A model generated the notes under the pieces. It was not told the DNA's origin. It did not search any database and saw only the letters and a list, made by a program, of their open reading frames with translations. 64,000 bases of DNA from IMG/VR virus record IMGVR_UViG_3300047168_000120, positions 1 through 64,000 of that record. One strand, given 5' to 3'. The DNA is from a virus. Below, one piece after another: positions 55,925 to 64,000 of this stretch. Each line of letters begins with the position of its first letter. Within the stretch, counting starts at the first letter, position 1. Made by a program: the position numbers and the translations under genes.

Positions 55925-57835
55925 ATGCCGCAGGACAAAGGCGCGCCGAACGGCCCGAAACTTACCCCGGGCGCGGTTCTGAGCGAAATCCCCAAATTCG
56001 TGATCAACCAGGCCATGAGCATGCTTGGTGTGCGCCGGGCGCCGCTGGCGCCGCCGTTGCCGCCCCGGCAAGCCTCGCCCGGGACCGTCCCGCAGCTCTC
56101 GGACCCGAACCAACCCGTGCCTGAGCAATTCCAGGGCGAGCTGAACACCCTGCAGCGCTTCAATAACCGGGTGCGGCGCGAACCGTGGTTCGGGCCATCC
56201 GTCCCGCAGAAGGGCATCGCACCGCGCGGGGACGTGGCGGGCCGCACCAATAACTATCCCGTTGCCTACAACCTTTCCCTTACGCCGCGGCAGTATGAGC
56301 CGGTCAGCTTCAACATGCTGCGCGGCCTATATGAGGGCCTCGACCTGGCCAAGATATGCGTAGCCACGCGCAAAAACCAAATGGCGAAGCTGTCTTTCGA
56401 GATCATGCCCCGGATGGAGCCGGGCCAGAACGTCAGGCGCAAGGATGACCCGCGCTGCAAGATGTTGGAGGATTTCTTGCGCTCCCCCGACCGTATCCAC
56501 TCCTGGGATACTTGGATGCGCATGCTGCTCGAGGAGATGATGGTCATCGACGCGCCGGCCATCTACGTGCGCCGTACGCTGGGCGGCGACGTCTACGCCC
56601 TGGAAATCATCGACGGGGCTACTATCATCCCCCGCATTGACGCGCTCGGCCGCACGCCCGCCCCTCCGGAAGTGGCTTACACCCAAATCCTGCACGGCAT
56701 TCCGGCAGTCAATTACACGACGGACGAGCTGATCTATTTCCCGCGGAACCTCCGCGCCGGCCGGGTCTACGGCAAGAGCGAGATCGAGCAGATCTTGATG
56801 ACGATCCAGATCGCCATCCGCCGCGACATCAACAAGCTGCAGTTCTGGACGGAGGGCAACATCCCTGACGCGCTGATCGGCGTGCCGGCGGACTGGACGC
56901 CGGAACAGATCGACCGCATGCAGCAGATGTTCGATGCCTGGACGACGGATCAGGCAAATCGGCGCAAGGCCTATTTCATCCCGGGCGGCACGTCCTACAA
57001 TCCGACCCGGCCCGCCCAAACGCTCGACCCGCAGCAGGATGAGTGGCTGGCCCGCGTCATTACCTATGCCTTCAACCTGCCCAATCTGCCGCTGGTCGCG
57101 CAGCAAAACCGCGCAACAGCTGAAACAGCGAATGATGCCGGCCTGCGCGAGGGCCTGGCGCCGGTCATAGTCTGGCTCAAAGGCCTCATGGACCTGATCA
57201 TCGAGAAGTATTTCGGCTTCTCCGATATCGAATGGATTATGGACGATTACCGGGAGGAAGACCCGGATCAGCTCTCTGAGCGCCAACTGGCCGAAGTCCG
57301 CACCGGCGCGCTCTCCCTGGACGAATACCGGGCGGAACGTGGCCTGGAAGCCATCGGCATGGGCCCGGCGATTTTTGGCATCGGCCCGCTCGGCATCATG
57401 TTCGTAGAGGATCTGCTCAAGGCGCAGAAGATGGGCCTGATGATGCCGCAGGTCCAAGCGCCGCCCGACGCCGGCATGGGTGGAGCGATGTCGCCGTACG
57501 ATGCCCCAGCTGGGCCCGGCGGTGGGGCCGCAGGTGGCGCCGCGGGAGCGCCAATGCTCGGCGGACCGGGTAATCCCGGCGCCGGAGGCGCTGGCAAGCT
57601 TATCGCCTTCCCGTCGCCAGCCGCAGGGGGCGGCCGCACAATTGCCCGCCCAGCCATGCCAAGTATCGCCAATGCCAGCATGGCGCAGATTTCACCCGCC
57701 CTGCTCTCGGCCGTTGGTCTCACGCCTGACTATAAGAAGGTCGCGCGCCCGGTTGGCAAAACATCGAAGGCAGGCCCTCCTGTGGTGCTCGATACCCTTG
57801 CGCATCACGAAAATCGCTTCAAGAAAAAAGCATGA
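55925..57835 (+). CDS. Portal protein
   Basis: 636 residues. DLAKICVATRKNQMAKLSFEI, the clip/stem region IQIAIRRDINKLQFWTEGNIPDALI, LDPQQDEWLARVITYAFNLPNLPLVAQQNRATAET and FGFSDIEWIMDD are typical of HK97/SPP1-like portals. The C-terminal 130 residues are Gly/Ala/Pro-rich. The portal forms the DNA channel and docks the terminase. Confidence 0.9.
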   Translation: MPQDKGAPNGPKLTPGAVLSEIPKFVINQAMSMLGVRRAPLAPPLPPRQASPGTVPQLSDPNQPVPEQFQGELNTLQRFNNRVRREPWFGPSVPQKGIAPRGDVAGRTNNYPVAYNLSLTPRQYEPVSFNMLRGLYEGLDLAKICVATRKNQMAKLSFEIMPRMEPGQNVRRKDDPRCKMLEDFLRSPDRIHSWDTWMRMLLEEMMVIDAPAIYVRRTLGGDVYALEIIDGATIIPRIDALGRTPAPPEVAYTQILHGIPAVNYTTDELIYFPRNLRAGRVYGKSEIEQILMTIQIAIRRDINKLQFWTEGNIPDALIGVPADWTPEQIDRMQQMFDAWTTDQANRRKAYFIPGGTSYNPTRPAQTLDPQQDEWLARVITYAFNLPNLPLVAQQNRATAETANDAGLREGLAPVIVWLKGLMDLIIEKYFGFSDIEWIMDDYREEDPDQLSERQLAEVRTGALSLDEYRAERGLEAIGMGPAIFGIGPLGIMFVEDLLKAQKMGLMMPQVQAPPDAGMGGAMSPYDAPAGPGGGAAGGAAGAPMLGGPGNPGAGGAGKLIAFPSPAAGGGRTIARPAMPSIANASMAQISPALLSAVGLTPDYKKVARPVGKTSKAGPPVVLDTLAHHENRFKKKA

Positions 57836-57941
57836 AATCCTGCAATATCAACATTAAGAACGCATCGCTTGATTCAGATTGTGAAGCATTCCCGGCGCGC
57901 GCAAAAACCCCAGACTGGTTGAATGAGGACCACCAATCCAG

Positions 57942-59912
57942 ATGAGCTCAACCACCTTCGATGCCTCACACCATCCCCGTGGCGACCATGGCCGGTTCGC
58001 TTCGGCGCGCGGAAGGGCTGCGATCATCAATGCGGTGCCGGCGGTGCGGTATCACACCGGGCCGAGCCTGGGCGCGCCGCGGCTGGCCGAGCGATCACCT
58101 GGCCCGGGGATTGAGCGGCGCAGCCTGACGCGGGGCGAGGCGTGGCAGCGCATCGGCAATAAAATCAATGCTTTGCCGGTGCATTATACGGGCGAGAAGA
58201 CGATGGAACGTCCCGTCGGCACCTATCTGCACCTGACGCTCGATAGCCAGATCCCGAAGACGATGTCCGTGCAGGATCATCAGGCGCGGGTGAAGCGCTT
58301 CATCCAGTTGGCCAAGGACAAGCGCAAGGAGATCATGGATGGCGCCGAGAAAGCGCGCGTCGGCAAGAAGCACGTCTATCTCAAGGCGTCAGAGCCGGCG
58401 AGCGGCGGCGTGGATCGCTGGCGCATGAAGCCGGACAAATATCCGGAAGGCACTTCGAAGGCGACGCTGCACCGGGCGTACAACCATGCCGCGCTGCTGG
58501 CGATGCATGATCGCGGCTTGGCGGATTACGACTTCAAGATGGATGACGCGCTGAAGGACGAGCTGAAGCCGACCGAGCCATTCATTCGATATGCGCGGCA
58601 ACGCCTTAATAATGAAGCAGATATCGCCATGCAGGGTGAGCGCCGGCCATACGTCCAGGCGTTCGGCAAGCCGTTCGCGGATCTGCGCACGGACAAAACC
58701 ACCGGCGAGGTAAGGCGCCGCCTGCGGCCAAACCAGCAGCTGATCAAGGCAGCACCGCGGCTGAAGGCGGCCGGCTTGATGCTGATGCACGGTCCCAGCG
58801 ATTCCCCCAAGATTCTCTTGCTGAAGCGCGCCAGTGGTGGTGATCACCAGGGCGAATGGTGCTTCCCAGGCGGCAAGATCGAGCCCGGCGAGACGCCGCG
58901 CCAGGCCGCAATCCGGGAAACGCGGGAAGAAATCGGCCCGGTTGCGCATGGTCGTCCCCAGATGTGGGCGCGGCGCATCGCCGGCGGGGTGGATTTTACA
59001 ACCTTCGCGGCCCGCGTCCCGACAGCCTATGAGCCGGTGCTGAACGACGAGCATTCCGACTGGAAATGGGCGAGCCCCGATGATCTGCCCAGCCCAATGC
59101 ATCCCGGCTGCGCGGTCGCGATCGACAAGCTCGCGCATCGGTCGAAAGGTATGGTGCTGGGGAAAGCCTCACCTTTCGGCGGGTTTCGTCAGGCGGTACG
59201 CAACGGCATGGCGCGCGCGGCGACGAGCCTGGATTCCGCCTTCGCGCCAGAGGCCGCTTCCCGCAGTGTTTTCGAAAGGGTGAATGGATTATCTGAAAAG
59301 GTGCGGCAATTCACCGGCTCCAAAGCGCCGCACACCACCGGCTTTTCGGCATACACAGCGGGACGCTGGACGGCGAGCAACGCAAGGGCGTTATTCCGCC
59401 AACCGGTTCAAACTGGCAAAAAGTTTGTGAGGCATAGCGCGCAAATCGGTGCTGGTTTCGGGCATGGCATATCTGATGAATTTGGCGGTTCCCCGCGGAC
59501 GCGCCGCGTCGCCGGCCGGATTGGCGCGGCTGTGGGGGCTATCAAATTGCCGGTGGTGGCCGGCGCCATCGCCGCGAAGCCGATCTCGATGGCCTATCAC
59601 GAATTTGGCGGCGGGGCTGACAATCAGCCCAAAAACCAGTCAGCCAAACTCGCAAAGTCTTTTGACGAAACCAAGCATCGGCGCAGCCATACGGGCGAAT
59701 TCATCGCTGGCGCGGCCGCCGTTGCGGGAACGGGGGGCGCTATCGCGGCTGCCCCTGTAGTGGACAGGCACGTCAAAGCGCTGGGCCGGAAACGATATCG
59801 CCGAGACGTTAAAGCGCTGAAAGCGGCCGGCGGCCAGGTAATGTATCGCGGAGCGCCTGCACCCGACCCCAAACCAATCCAAGCCAAATCTAGCCAATAT
59901 CTGCTAAAATGA
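57942..59912 (+). CDS. Head protein with Nudix hydrolase domain
   Basis: 656 residues. Starts with SSTTFDASHHPRGDHGRFAS, a motif seen at the start of portal-adjacent head proteins. A helical region follows. Around residues 285-400 is a Nudix domain with the box GKIEPGETPRQAAIRETREE, containing every catalytic position (G-x5-E-x7-RE-x2-EE). The C-terminal part is Arg/Ala-rich with Gly-rich patches. It overlaps the Mu F-like gene (ATGA). The substrate of the Nudix part is unknown. Confidence 0.75.
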   Translation: MSSTTFDASHHPRGDHGRFASARGRAAIINAVPAVRYHTGPSLGAPRLAERSPGPGIERRSLTRGEAWQRIGNKINALPVHYTGEKTMERPVGTYLHLTLDSQIPKTMSVQDHQARVKRFIQLAKDKRKEIMDGAEKARVGKKHVYLKASEPASGGVDRWRMKPDKYPEGTSKATLHRAYNHAALLAMHDRGLADYDFKMDDALKDELKPTEPFIRYARQRLNNEADIAMQGERRPYVQAFGKPFADLRTDKTTGEVRRRLRPNQQLIKAAPRLKAAGLMLMHGPSDSPKILLLKRASGGDHQGEWCFPGGKIEPGETPRQAAIRETREEIGPVAHGRPQMWARRIAGGVDFTTFAARVPTAYEPVLNDEHSDWKWASPDDLPSPMHPGCAVAIDKLAHRSKGMVLGKASPFGGFRQAVRNGMARAATSLDSAFAPEAASRSVFERVNGLSEKVRQFTGSKAPHTTGFSAYTAGRWTASNARALFRQPVQTGKKFVRHSAQIGAGFGHGISDEFGGSPRTRRVAGRIGAAVGAIKLPVVAGAIAAKPISMAYHEFGGGADNQPKNQSAKLAKSFDETKHRRSHTGEFIAGAAAVAGTGGAIAAAPVVDRHVKALGRKRYRRDVKALKAAGGQVMYRGAPAPDPKPIQAKSSQYLLK

Positions 59913-62344
59913 CGACTGAACTGTCAGCCGCCCAGCTGCAGGAACGGCGCGACGCGGCGCGCGCCAGATGGGCGAAAGCGCGCGAGGCAGCCGCGGCCGC
60001 CGGCGGAGCGATAGCAGGCGGGGCTGCCGGTGCGGCGGGCGCGGAACAAATTGGGAACATCGCTCGGAATCGCCTTGTTCGGCCCGCCCGAGCAGTGCTC
60101 GACCCTCTTCGTTCAGCCATAGAAGATAACAAGCGAAAACAATCGTTTATCGATCAACGCGCACAGAGAGCCAAATCCGGCGTGCGTTCCGATAGCAATT
60201 TTCTTTCTACCGCTCGGCGAGCGTACGAAATAAAGTTTCGCGTTGCGGCCAGGGCGGCCCGCCGTTTGGCGGAACACCAGGCAGTCAATTCCGAGACATA
60301 TTTCGATTCCACCAGCGGGGAAACGGCGCAGGCAACGCTTGACCTGCCGGGTGAGACTCGGCTGCGCGAGGTAGCGGCGGCGGTAGGGGCTGATCAGGCG
60401 CAGCGTTTCCGTGCCGCCGCCGATGATCTCCGCGAAAACGGCCGCAATTCAAGGAAAGTGCCGCGCGCCGGATCGATCCAGTTGCCAAAAAAGGACAGCT
60501 TCAGCAGGACGATCATCGGCAAAGCCGAGCTCAAGCTATCGAGCAAGACCAAGGACTATCTGCGCGAGGTATTCGCGGCTGATGCTGCGCAGCGCGCCGC
60601 CGGCGGCACAGAGTTGTCTCATTTCGACGAGCTGGGCATCAAATCGATCGATCAGCTGCAGCAACGCTTCCGTGAGTTGTCACCGGATGACCGTAAGGGC
60701 TTCGCGCAATATCTGAAGCTGGAAGCCAGCCTGCCGAACATCACCTTGCGCCGCCAGAAAAAGACGGTCGACGTGCAGAATTCCAGCCGCGTCGTTCCGC
60801 CTCATACGACCACGGTACCGGGCTATCCATCCGACAAAACCCGCAAAGCAATGCGGGCCGAACTGCTGGGCGACATCACCGCGCGGCACCGCGAGCTTTC
60901 GGCAGTCCAGCAAGCCCGCGCGGACGCCGAAATCGGCCCGGCACGCGCGCGTGCCCAGACGGCGGCCCGCGCGCTGCGGTGGTTGCGCCCCGGATCAGTG
61001 GCGCGGCGCGGCCTGGTCGGCGCCGGGCTGAGCGCCGGCGTGCTGGCGGGAGCATTCGCCGCGGCGCGGGCTGAGCGCGAGATCGAGCACAGGTTCGTGG
61101 AATCCCCCGATAAGTTGACAAAGTCAGGCCCCGAGTTGACCAACTACCCGTCCTACTTGGCCAACTCGCGCCTCCAGTTGACGAAGGCGGATCAGTCCAC
61201 CGGTGACGAAGACGCTCAAAACCAGGGTGATCCGGCTCAAAAACCGCGCCAGCGCCTCACCACCGCGCATCGCCTGTTGAACGCGGCGCAGGACATTGAG
61301 AACGGCCTTGCCGAAGGCGTGGGGCGCGCATTCGCGTCCTGGAAGGACGCGGCGACACCGGAAGCGATTGCGGATCCCGAGGCGCAGGGTTCGCTGTTCG
61401 ACCAGCTCGATGAGCCGCTCAACGACGGGATGGCGCGGCTGGACGACGCCACAGTCGCCGGCCTGACCGCGCCGACGCGGATTCAGCCGCCGCAGACCGA
61501 GCGCGACACCTCGGAACCAAAGCCGCGGCTGGTAAGTTTCGGCTTCAATCTGCGTTCCCCGGCCACCGAAAAATACGCCAGGCAATACCGCTATTCCCGG
61601 GTGCGGGAGATCACGGACCGGCAGCGCCAGAACATCCGGCAGATCATCATAGCATCGACCCGAAGCGGCGATCCCCCTGCCCTCACCGCGCGCCGCATCC
61701 GCGATGTCATCGGCCTGACAGCCAACCAGGCCGCGATCGTGGCCAATTACCGCGCAGCACTGGAGGCTAATGACCCGCGCGCCGCCACCTATGCGCTGCG
61801 GGATCGCCGCTTCGACAGGACCATCAACGCCGCGATCGAGGCCAAGAAGCCACTGCACGAGCAGGTGATCGACAAACTGGTCGACGCCTATCAGCGCCGC
61901 TTCCTGGCGTACCGCGCCATGACGATCGCGCGCACGGAGAGTCTTCGCGCCGCCAACAACGGCCATGTGCAGGCTGTGACCAAATGGCTGGCGGATCACC
62001 CCGACTATACGGTGGCCAAGACCTGGATATCGACCGAGGACGAGCGCACCCGGCCGGATCACGTGGGGCTGCACCGCCAGACCGTGATCGGGCTGCAGAC
62101 CCCGTTCGTCTGCGATAGCGGCGAGACGATCCGCTGGCCGCATGACCCCTTGGGCGCGGCCAAAGAGGTGATCAATTGCCGCTGTACCTTCATGACGGTG
62201 CTGATCCCGCGCAGTGCGGCGGCGCGGCATGGTCAAGCCGCCTACGGCACGCCGTTCCCGAATTTCTGGTCAGGTCCGCGAGAGCCGTACGACATCGAGA
62301 GTCCGGACGATCTTTTCGGGAATCCCGCGCTGGAACCTGCGTAG
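59909..62344 (+). CDS. Minor head protein, Mu F / SPP1 gp7-like
   Basis: 811 residues. Residues about 1-520 are long Ala/Arg-rich helices with a possible hydrophobic segment near 375-395. Residues about 590-800 contain the Mu F-type domain: RAMTIARTESLRAANNGH, TWISTEDERTRPDHVGLH, INCRCTFMTV. It joins portal and scaffold functions in head assembly; some relatives are ejected. Confidence 0.85.
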   Translation: MTTELSAAQLQERRDAARARWAKAREAAAAAGGAIAGGAAGAAGAEQIGNIARNRLVRPARAVLDPLRSAIEDNKRKQSFIDQRAQRAKSGVRSDSNFLSTARRAYEIKFRVAARAARRLAEHQAVNSETYFDSTSGETAQATLDLPGETRLREVAAAVGADQAQRFRAAADDLRENGRNSRKVPRAGSIQLPKKDSFSRTIIGKAELKLSSKTKDYLREVFAADAAQRAAGGTELSHFDELGIKSIDQLQQRFRELSPDDRKGFAQYLKLEASLPNITLRRQKKTVDVQNSSRVVPPHTTTVPGYPSDKTRKAMRAELLGDITARHRELSAVQQARADAEIGPARARAQTAARALRWLRPGSVARRGLVGAGLSAGVLAGAFAAARAEREIEHRFVESPDKLTKSGPELTNYPSYLANSRLQLTKADQSTGDEDAQNQGDPAQKPRQRLTTAHRLLNAAQDIENGLAEGVGRAFASWKDAATPEAIADPEAQGSLFDQLDEPLNDGMARLDDATVAGLTAPTRIQPPQTERDTSEPKPRLVSFGFNLRSPATEKYARQYRYSRVREITDRQRQNIRQIIIASTRSGDPPALTARRIRDVIGLTANQAAIVANYRAALEANDPRAATYALRDRRFDRTINAAIEAKKPLHEQVIDKLVDAYQRRFLAYRAMTIARTESLRAANNGHVQAVTKWLADHPDYTVAKTWISTEDERTRPDHVGLHRQTVIGLQTPFVCDSGETIRWPHDPLGAAKEVINCRCTFMTVLIPRSAAARHGQAAYGTPFPNFWSGPREPYDIESPDDLFGNPALEPA

Positions 62345-62348
62345 TTTT

Positions 62349-62357
62349 GGCGACCAA
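62349..62357 (+). promoter_or_regulatory. Late intergenic element GGCGACCA
   Basis: GGCGACCAA directly after the head gene stop, 83 nt before the next ATG. Confidence 0.4.
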
Positions 62358-62379
62358 GAGCGGTCACAATAAATTCGCT

Positions 62380-62437
62380 TGCAGCGAAACACATTTTAAT
62401 GTGTTATTGCCCAACCTTAAACACATAGGAGTGTGAA
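62380..62437 (+). promoter_or_regulatory. Operator promoter plus an operator over the Shine-Dalgarno
   Basis: TTGCAG, 17-nt spacer ending in AACACATTTTAATG, TGTTAT. The palindrome AACACATTTTAATGTGTT is 62388-62405. A second site AACACATAGGAGTGTGAA (62420-62437) contains the AGGAG ribosome site of the next gene. Confidence 0.65.
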
Positions 62438-62440
62438 TCT

Positions 62441-62890
62441 ATGCCCCAAGACATTTCGTGGCTCTGGCACCAGGTCGATCCGGCCGTTACCCTTTTCTTG
62501 GCCGGCCTGTTCGGTTTCATCACCAAAGCTGGCAACGCCTTCCTGGTGCAGCACAAGCTAAGCGCGGCCCAGGATGACTTCGACCAGGCGATGGTCCACG
62601 GCGATGCGCTGATTCTGGCCTGGTGGAAATCGCTCGAGGCGCACAATTCGATCGTGACGATCCCGGAGGGTATTCTATCCGACGTCGCCAGCAAGGTTCT
62701 GGCCCTCGCGCCAGCAGCCGAAGCGGTTCTTAAGCTCACGCCCGATACGATTGGTTCGATCCTCCAGGCGAACCTTACGAAATACCTGCACTGGTCGCTG
62801 ACGATGATGACGCCGATGACAGGCATTGCGCCCGCAGCCGCGCCCGCAGCCGCGCCTGCGCCGGCCACTGACGCCCCCGCCGCCACCTAA
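62441..62890 (+). CDS. Membrane-associated protein, possible holin
   Basis: 149 residues, AGGAG 10 nt upstream. One membrane helix (VTLFLAGLFGFITKAGNAFLV), then an amphipathic helical part and an Ala/Pro-rich tail. Small size and a single N-terminal membrane segment are compatible with a holin, but position after the head genes and under a repressed promoter equally fits a lysogeny gene. A terminator follows. Confidence 0.5.
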   Translation: MPQDISWLWHQVDPAVTLFLAGLFGFITKAGNAFLVQHKLSAAQDDFDQAMVHGDALILAWWKSLEAHNSIVTIPEGILSDVASKVLALAPAAEAVLKLTPDTIGSILQANLTKYLHWSLTMMTPMTGIAPAAAPAAAPAPATDAPAAT

Positions 62891-62899
62891 TCCGCAGCC

Positions 62900-62940
62900 G
62901 CCCGGTTCCCGATGTGAAAGTCGGGGCCGGGCCTTTTTTT
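62900..62940 (+). terminator. Rho-independent terminator
   Basis: GCCCGG..CCCGA pairs with TCGGG..CCGGGC around TGTGAAAG, then CTTTTTTT. Confidence 0.85.
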
Positions 62941-62951
62941 GGAGATTCCCC

Positions 62952-63425
62952 ATGAAAACGTCACGTCGCCGCTATCTCATGGCCGCCGCCGCCTTTATGC
63001 CGACCGCCCTGGTTGCGGTGGGCTGCAGCAATACGTCCGCCACAATCCCGGCCAGCCTGGCGAATGCGCAGGCCGAGGCTAACGCCCTCCTGCAAGCCTT
63101 CACCGAGCTGGCGTCGTTCGTGCCCGGCACGCCGGCGATTTCATCGGCCCTGGCGATCGCCAAGGATGCCGTTTCCGTCTTCACCGCCATTCCCGCCGGT
63201 GGCTCATACCTGGCGGCCGCGAAGGACGTCATCGCCGCGCTAAGCCCGCTGATCGCCCTCATTCCTATGGGCGCGCCGACGCTGCTTGCTGTCAATGCCG
63301 GCATTGGGCTGATCACCGCGCTGCTCAACGGTGTGTCCGCCGTTCCCGCGCCGGGCGCCAGCCCATCACTCGGCGCGACCACGAATGTGATCGCAGCGCC
63401 AATCGCCATTCCGGTGATTTCGTAA
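62952..63425 (+). CDS. Predicted lipoprotein with Tat-like signal
   Basis: 157 residues from the ATG after GGAGATTCCCC. The signal region TSRRRYLMAAAAFMPTALVAVGC has twin Arg, a hydrophobic core and a lipobox (AVGC), so export and lipid attachment are likely. The mature part is Ala/Val/Leu-rich with amphipathic helices. Such lipoproteins in phages often serve surface exclusion or lysogenic conversion. No family recognised. Confidence 0.65.
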   Translation: MKTSRRRYLMAAAAFMPTALVAVGCSNTSATIPASLANAQAEANALLQAFTELASFVPGTPAISSALAIAKDAVSVFTAIPAGGSYLAAAKDVIAALSPLIALIPMGAPTLLAVNAGIGLITALLNGVSAVPAPGASPSLGATTNVIAAPIAIPVIS

Positions 63426-63697
63426 TGCGCGGCGGCAGCCCGCGCAGCGCGGCGCTGAGCGCCAGCGCCGTGTTGATCTCGCTCATGGACAGCCTGCCGA
63501 TGGGAGCTCTGCTTCCAATTCGCGCGAGCAGGGGCCATTTCAGCGGCGGCGGCAAGAAATCGATGCTGTCGCCGCGGCGCACATTGCGGCCGATGACGGA
63601 GAAAGAACGCGAATGGATGCGCGGCGGTCTCAAGCCCGGCAGCAGGGAACGCTGCCGACGCGCGCCGAATCATCCCAGCAACCAAAAGGCGGCCTAG
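63425..63697 (+). CDS. Small basic hypothetical protein
   Basis: 90 residues, ATG overlapping the lipoprotein stop (TAATG). Arg/Ser/Gly-rich; it overlaps a possible alternative start of the next gene. It could be a leader rather than a protein. Confidence 0.4.
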   Translation: MRGGSPRSAALSASAVLISLMDSLPMGALLPIRASRGHFSGGGKKSMLSPRRTLRPMTEKEREWMRGGLKPGSRERCRRAPNHPSNQKAA

Positions 63698-63699
63698 CC

Positions 63700-64000
63700 G
63701 TGGATTTCGGCCAGGCTCTCCATTTTCTCCGGAACGGCAAACGCGTCGCGCGCGCAGGCTGGAACGGCCAGAACATGTTCCTTTTGTTGGTGCCGGGCAG
63801 CACGTTCAAGGTGAATCGCCCACCGCTGCTCGGTATTTATCAGGAACCCTTCCGTGGTCCGCATCTGGAAGAGCTTATCGATATGAAGACGGCGCAGGGG
63901 TATGTGGTTCCCTGGCTGGCTTCGCAGTCTGACCTGCTGACGGATGACTGGGTCGAAGTTACCGATGAAACGGCCAAGCCAGAGCCTGCCGCGTCATCGG
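63700..64000 (+). CDS. DUF2829 / Tad2-like protein (3' partial)
   Basis: The GTG at 63700 gives DFGQALHFLRNGKRVARAGW, then MFLLLVPGS, DMKTAQGYVVPWLASQSDLL, TDDWVEV, the full DUF2829 pattern. Tad2 of this family sequesters the Thoeris signal 1''-3' gcADPR, so this is a candidate anti-Thoeris protein. A longer start at 63613 has a GGAGAAAG site but departs from the family N-terminus. Bases 63840-63880 are identical to part of the RHH gene near 9.96 kb. The frame is still open at the window end. Confidence 0.75.
   Translation, partial: MDFGQALHFLRNGKRVARAGWNGQNMFLLLVPGSTFKVNRPPLLGIYQEPFRGPHLEELIDMKTAQGYVVPWLASQSDLLTDDWVEVTDETAKPEPAASS

Noticed and set aside
56327-57457. 376-codon - strand open frame
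   Set aside because: Antisense shadow of the portal gene.

Overview
The window holds most of a temperate, long-tailed phage or prophage (lambda-like tail module) that most likely infects an alphaproteobacterium. Pointers to the host are a CtrA-like DNA-binding protein, a protein with a GcrA-type C-terminal motif, and a spike-base protein of the kind found in Rhodobacter gene transfer agents. The first and last genes are cut by the window edges. Major capsid, protease and connector genes are not present; in a circular map they would fall between base 64000 and base 1.

Layout. (1) 1-19.5 kb, + strand: two tail-tube paralogues, tail chaperones joined by a -1 frameshift, tape measure, lambda M/L/K-like tip genes, an I-J fusion, then membrane and endolysin-like genes. 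A small AT-rich cargo island on the - strand interrupts the tail genes at 9.46-10.28 kb. (2) 19.5-22.2 kb: phage tRNA-Ser(UGA) and tRNA-Thr(UGU), an attP candidate inside a tRNA-Ser(UGA) fragment, integrase and excisionase. (3) 22.2-30.9 kb, - strand: tightly overlapping early genes (ASCH, DnaJ, HNH, zinc ribbons, DUF2303, RecT). (4) 31.0-39.1 kb, - strand: small genes separated by a repeated two-hairpin plus Shine-Dalgarno cassette. (5) 39.2-44.2 kb: DnaB helicase, replication protein, VRR-NUC nuclease, a Cro-like gene and the repressor. (6) 44.2-46.9 kb, - strand: small genes and a sliding-clamp-like protein. (7) 47.0-62.3 kb, + strand: packaging and head genes (small terminase, an IS110-C-terminal-like protein between two highly structured presumed RNAs, a sulfotransferase-like protein, the CtrA-like protein, large terminase, the GcrA-like protein, spike base, portal, a Nudix-containing head protein, Mu F-like protein). 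(8) 62.4-64 kb: late cargo with a membrane protein, a lipoprotein and a Tad2-like (DUF2829) anti-Thoeris candidate.

Regulation. About sixteen copies of a palindrome, AACACATNNNNATGTGTT, are spread over 42 kb. Most lie in the 17-nt spacer of a sigma70-like promoter directly after a TTGNNN -35 box, so one repressor (probably 43447-44157) could silence nearly every operon. Two copies lie inside genes, as in stoperator systems. Late operons carry a second element, GGCGACCA, roughly 33-84 nt before their first gene.

Most novel items: the structured-RNA/IS110-like locus at 48.5-50.9 kb, the covarying intergenic cassettes, the dispersed operator regulon, and the paired CtrA-like and GcrA-like proteins beside the terminase. 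No search or folding program was run; all assignments are read from sequence and recall of protein families.
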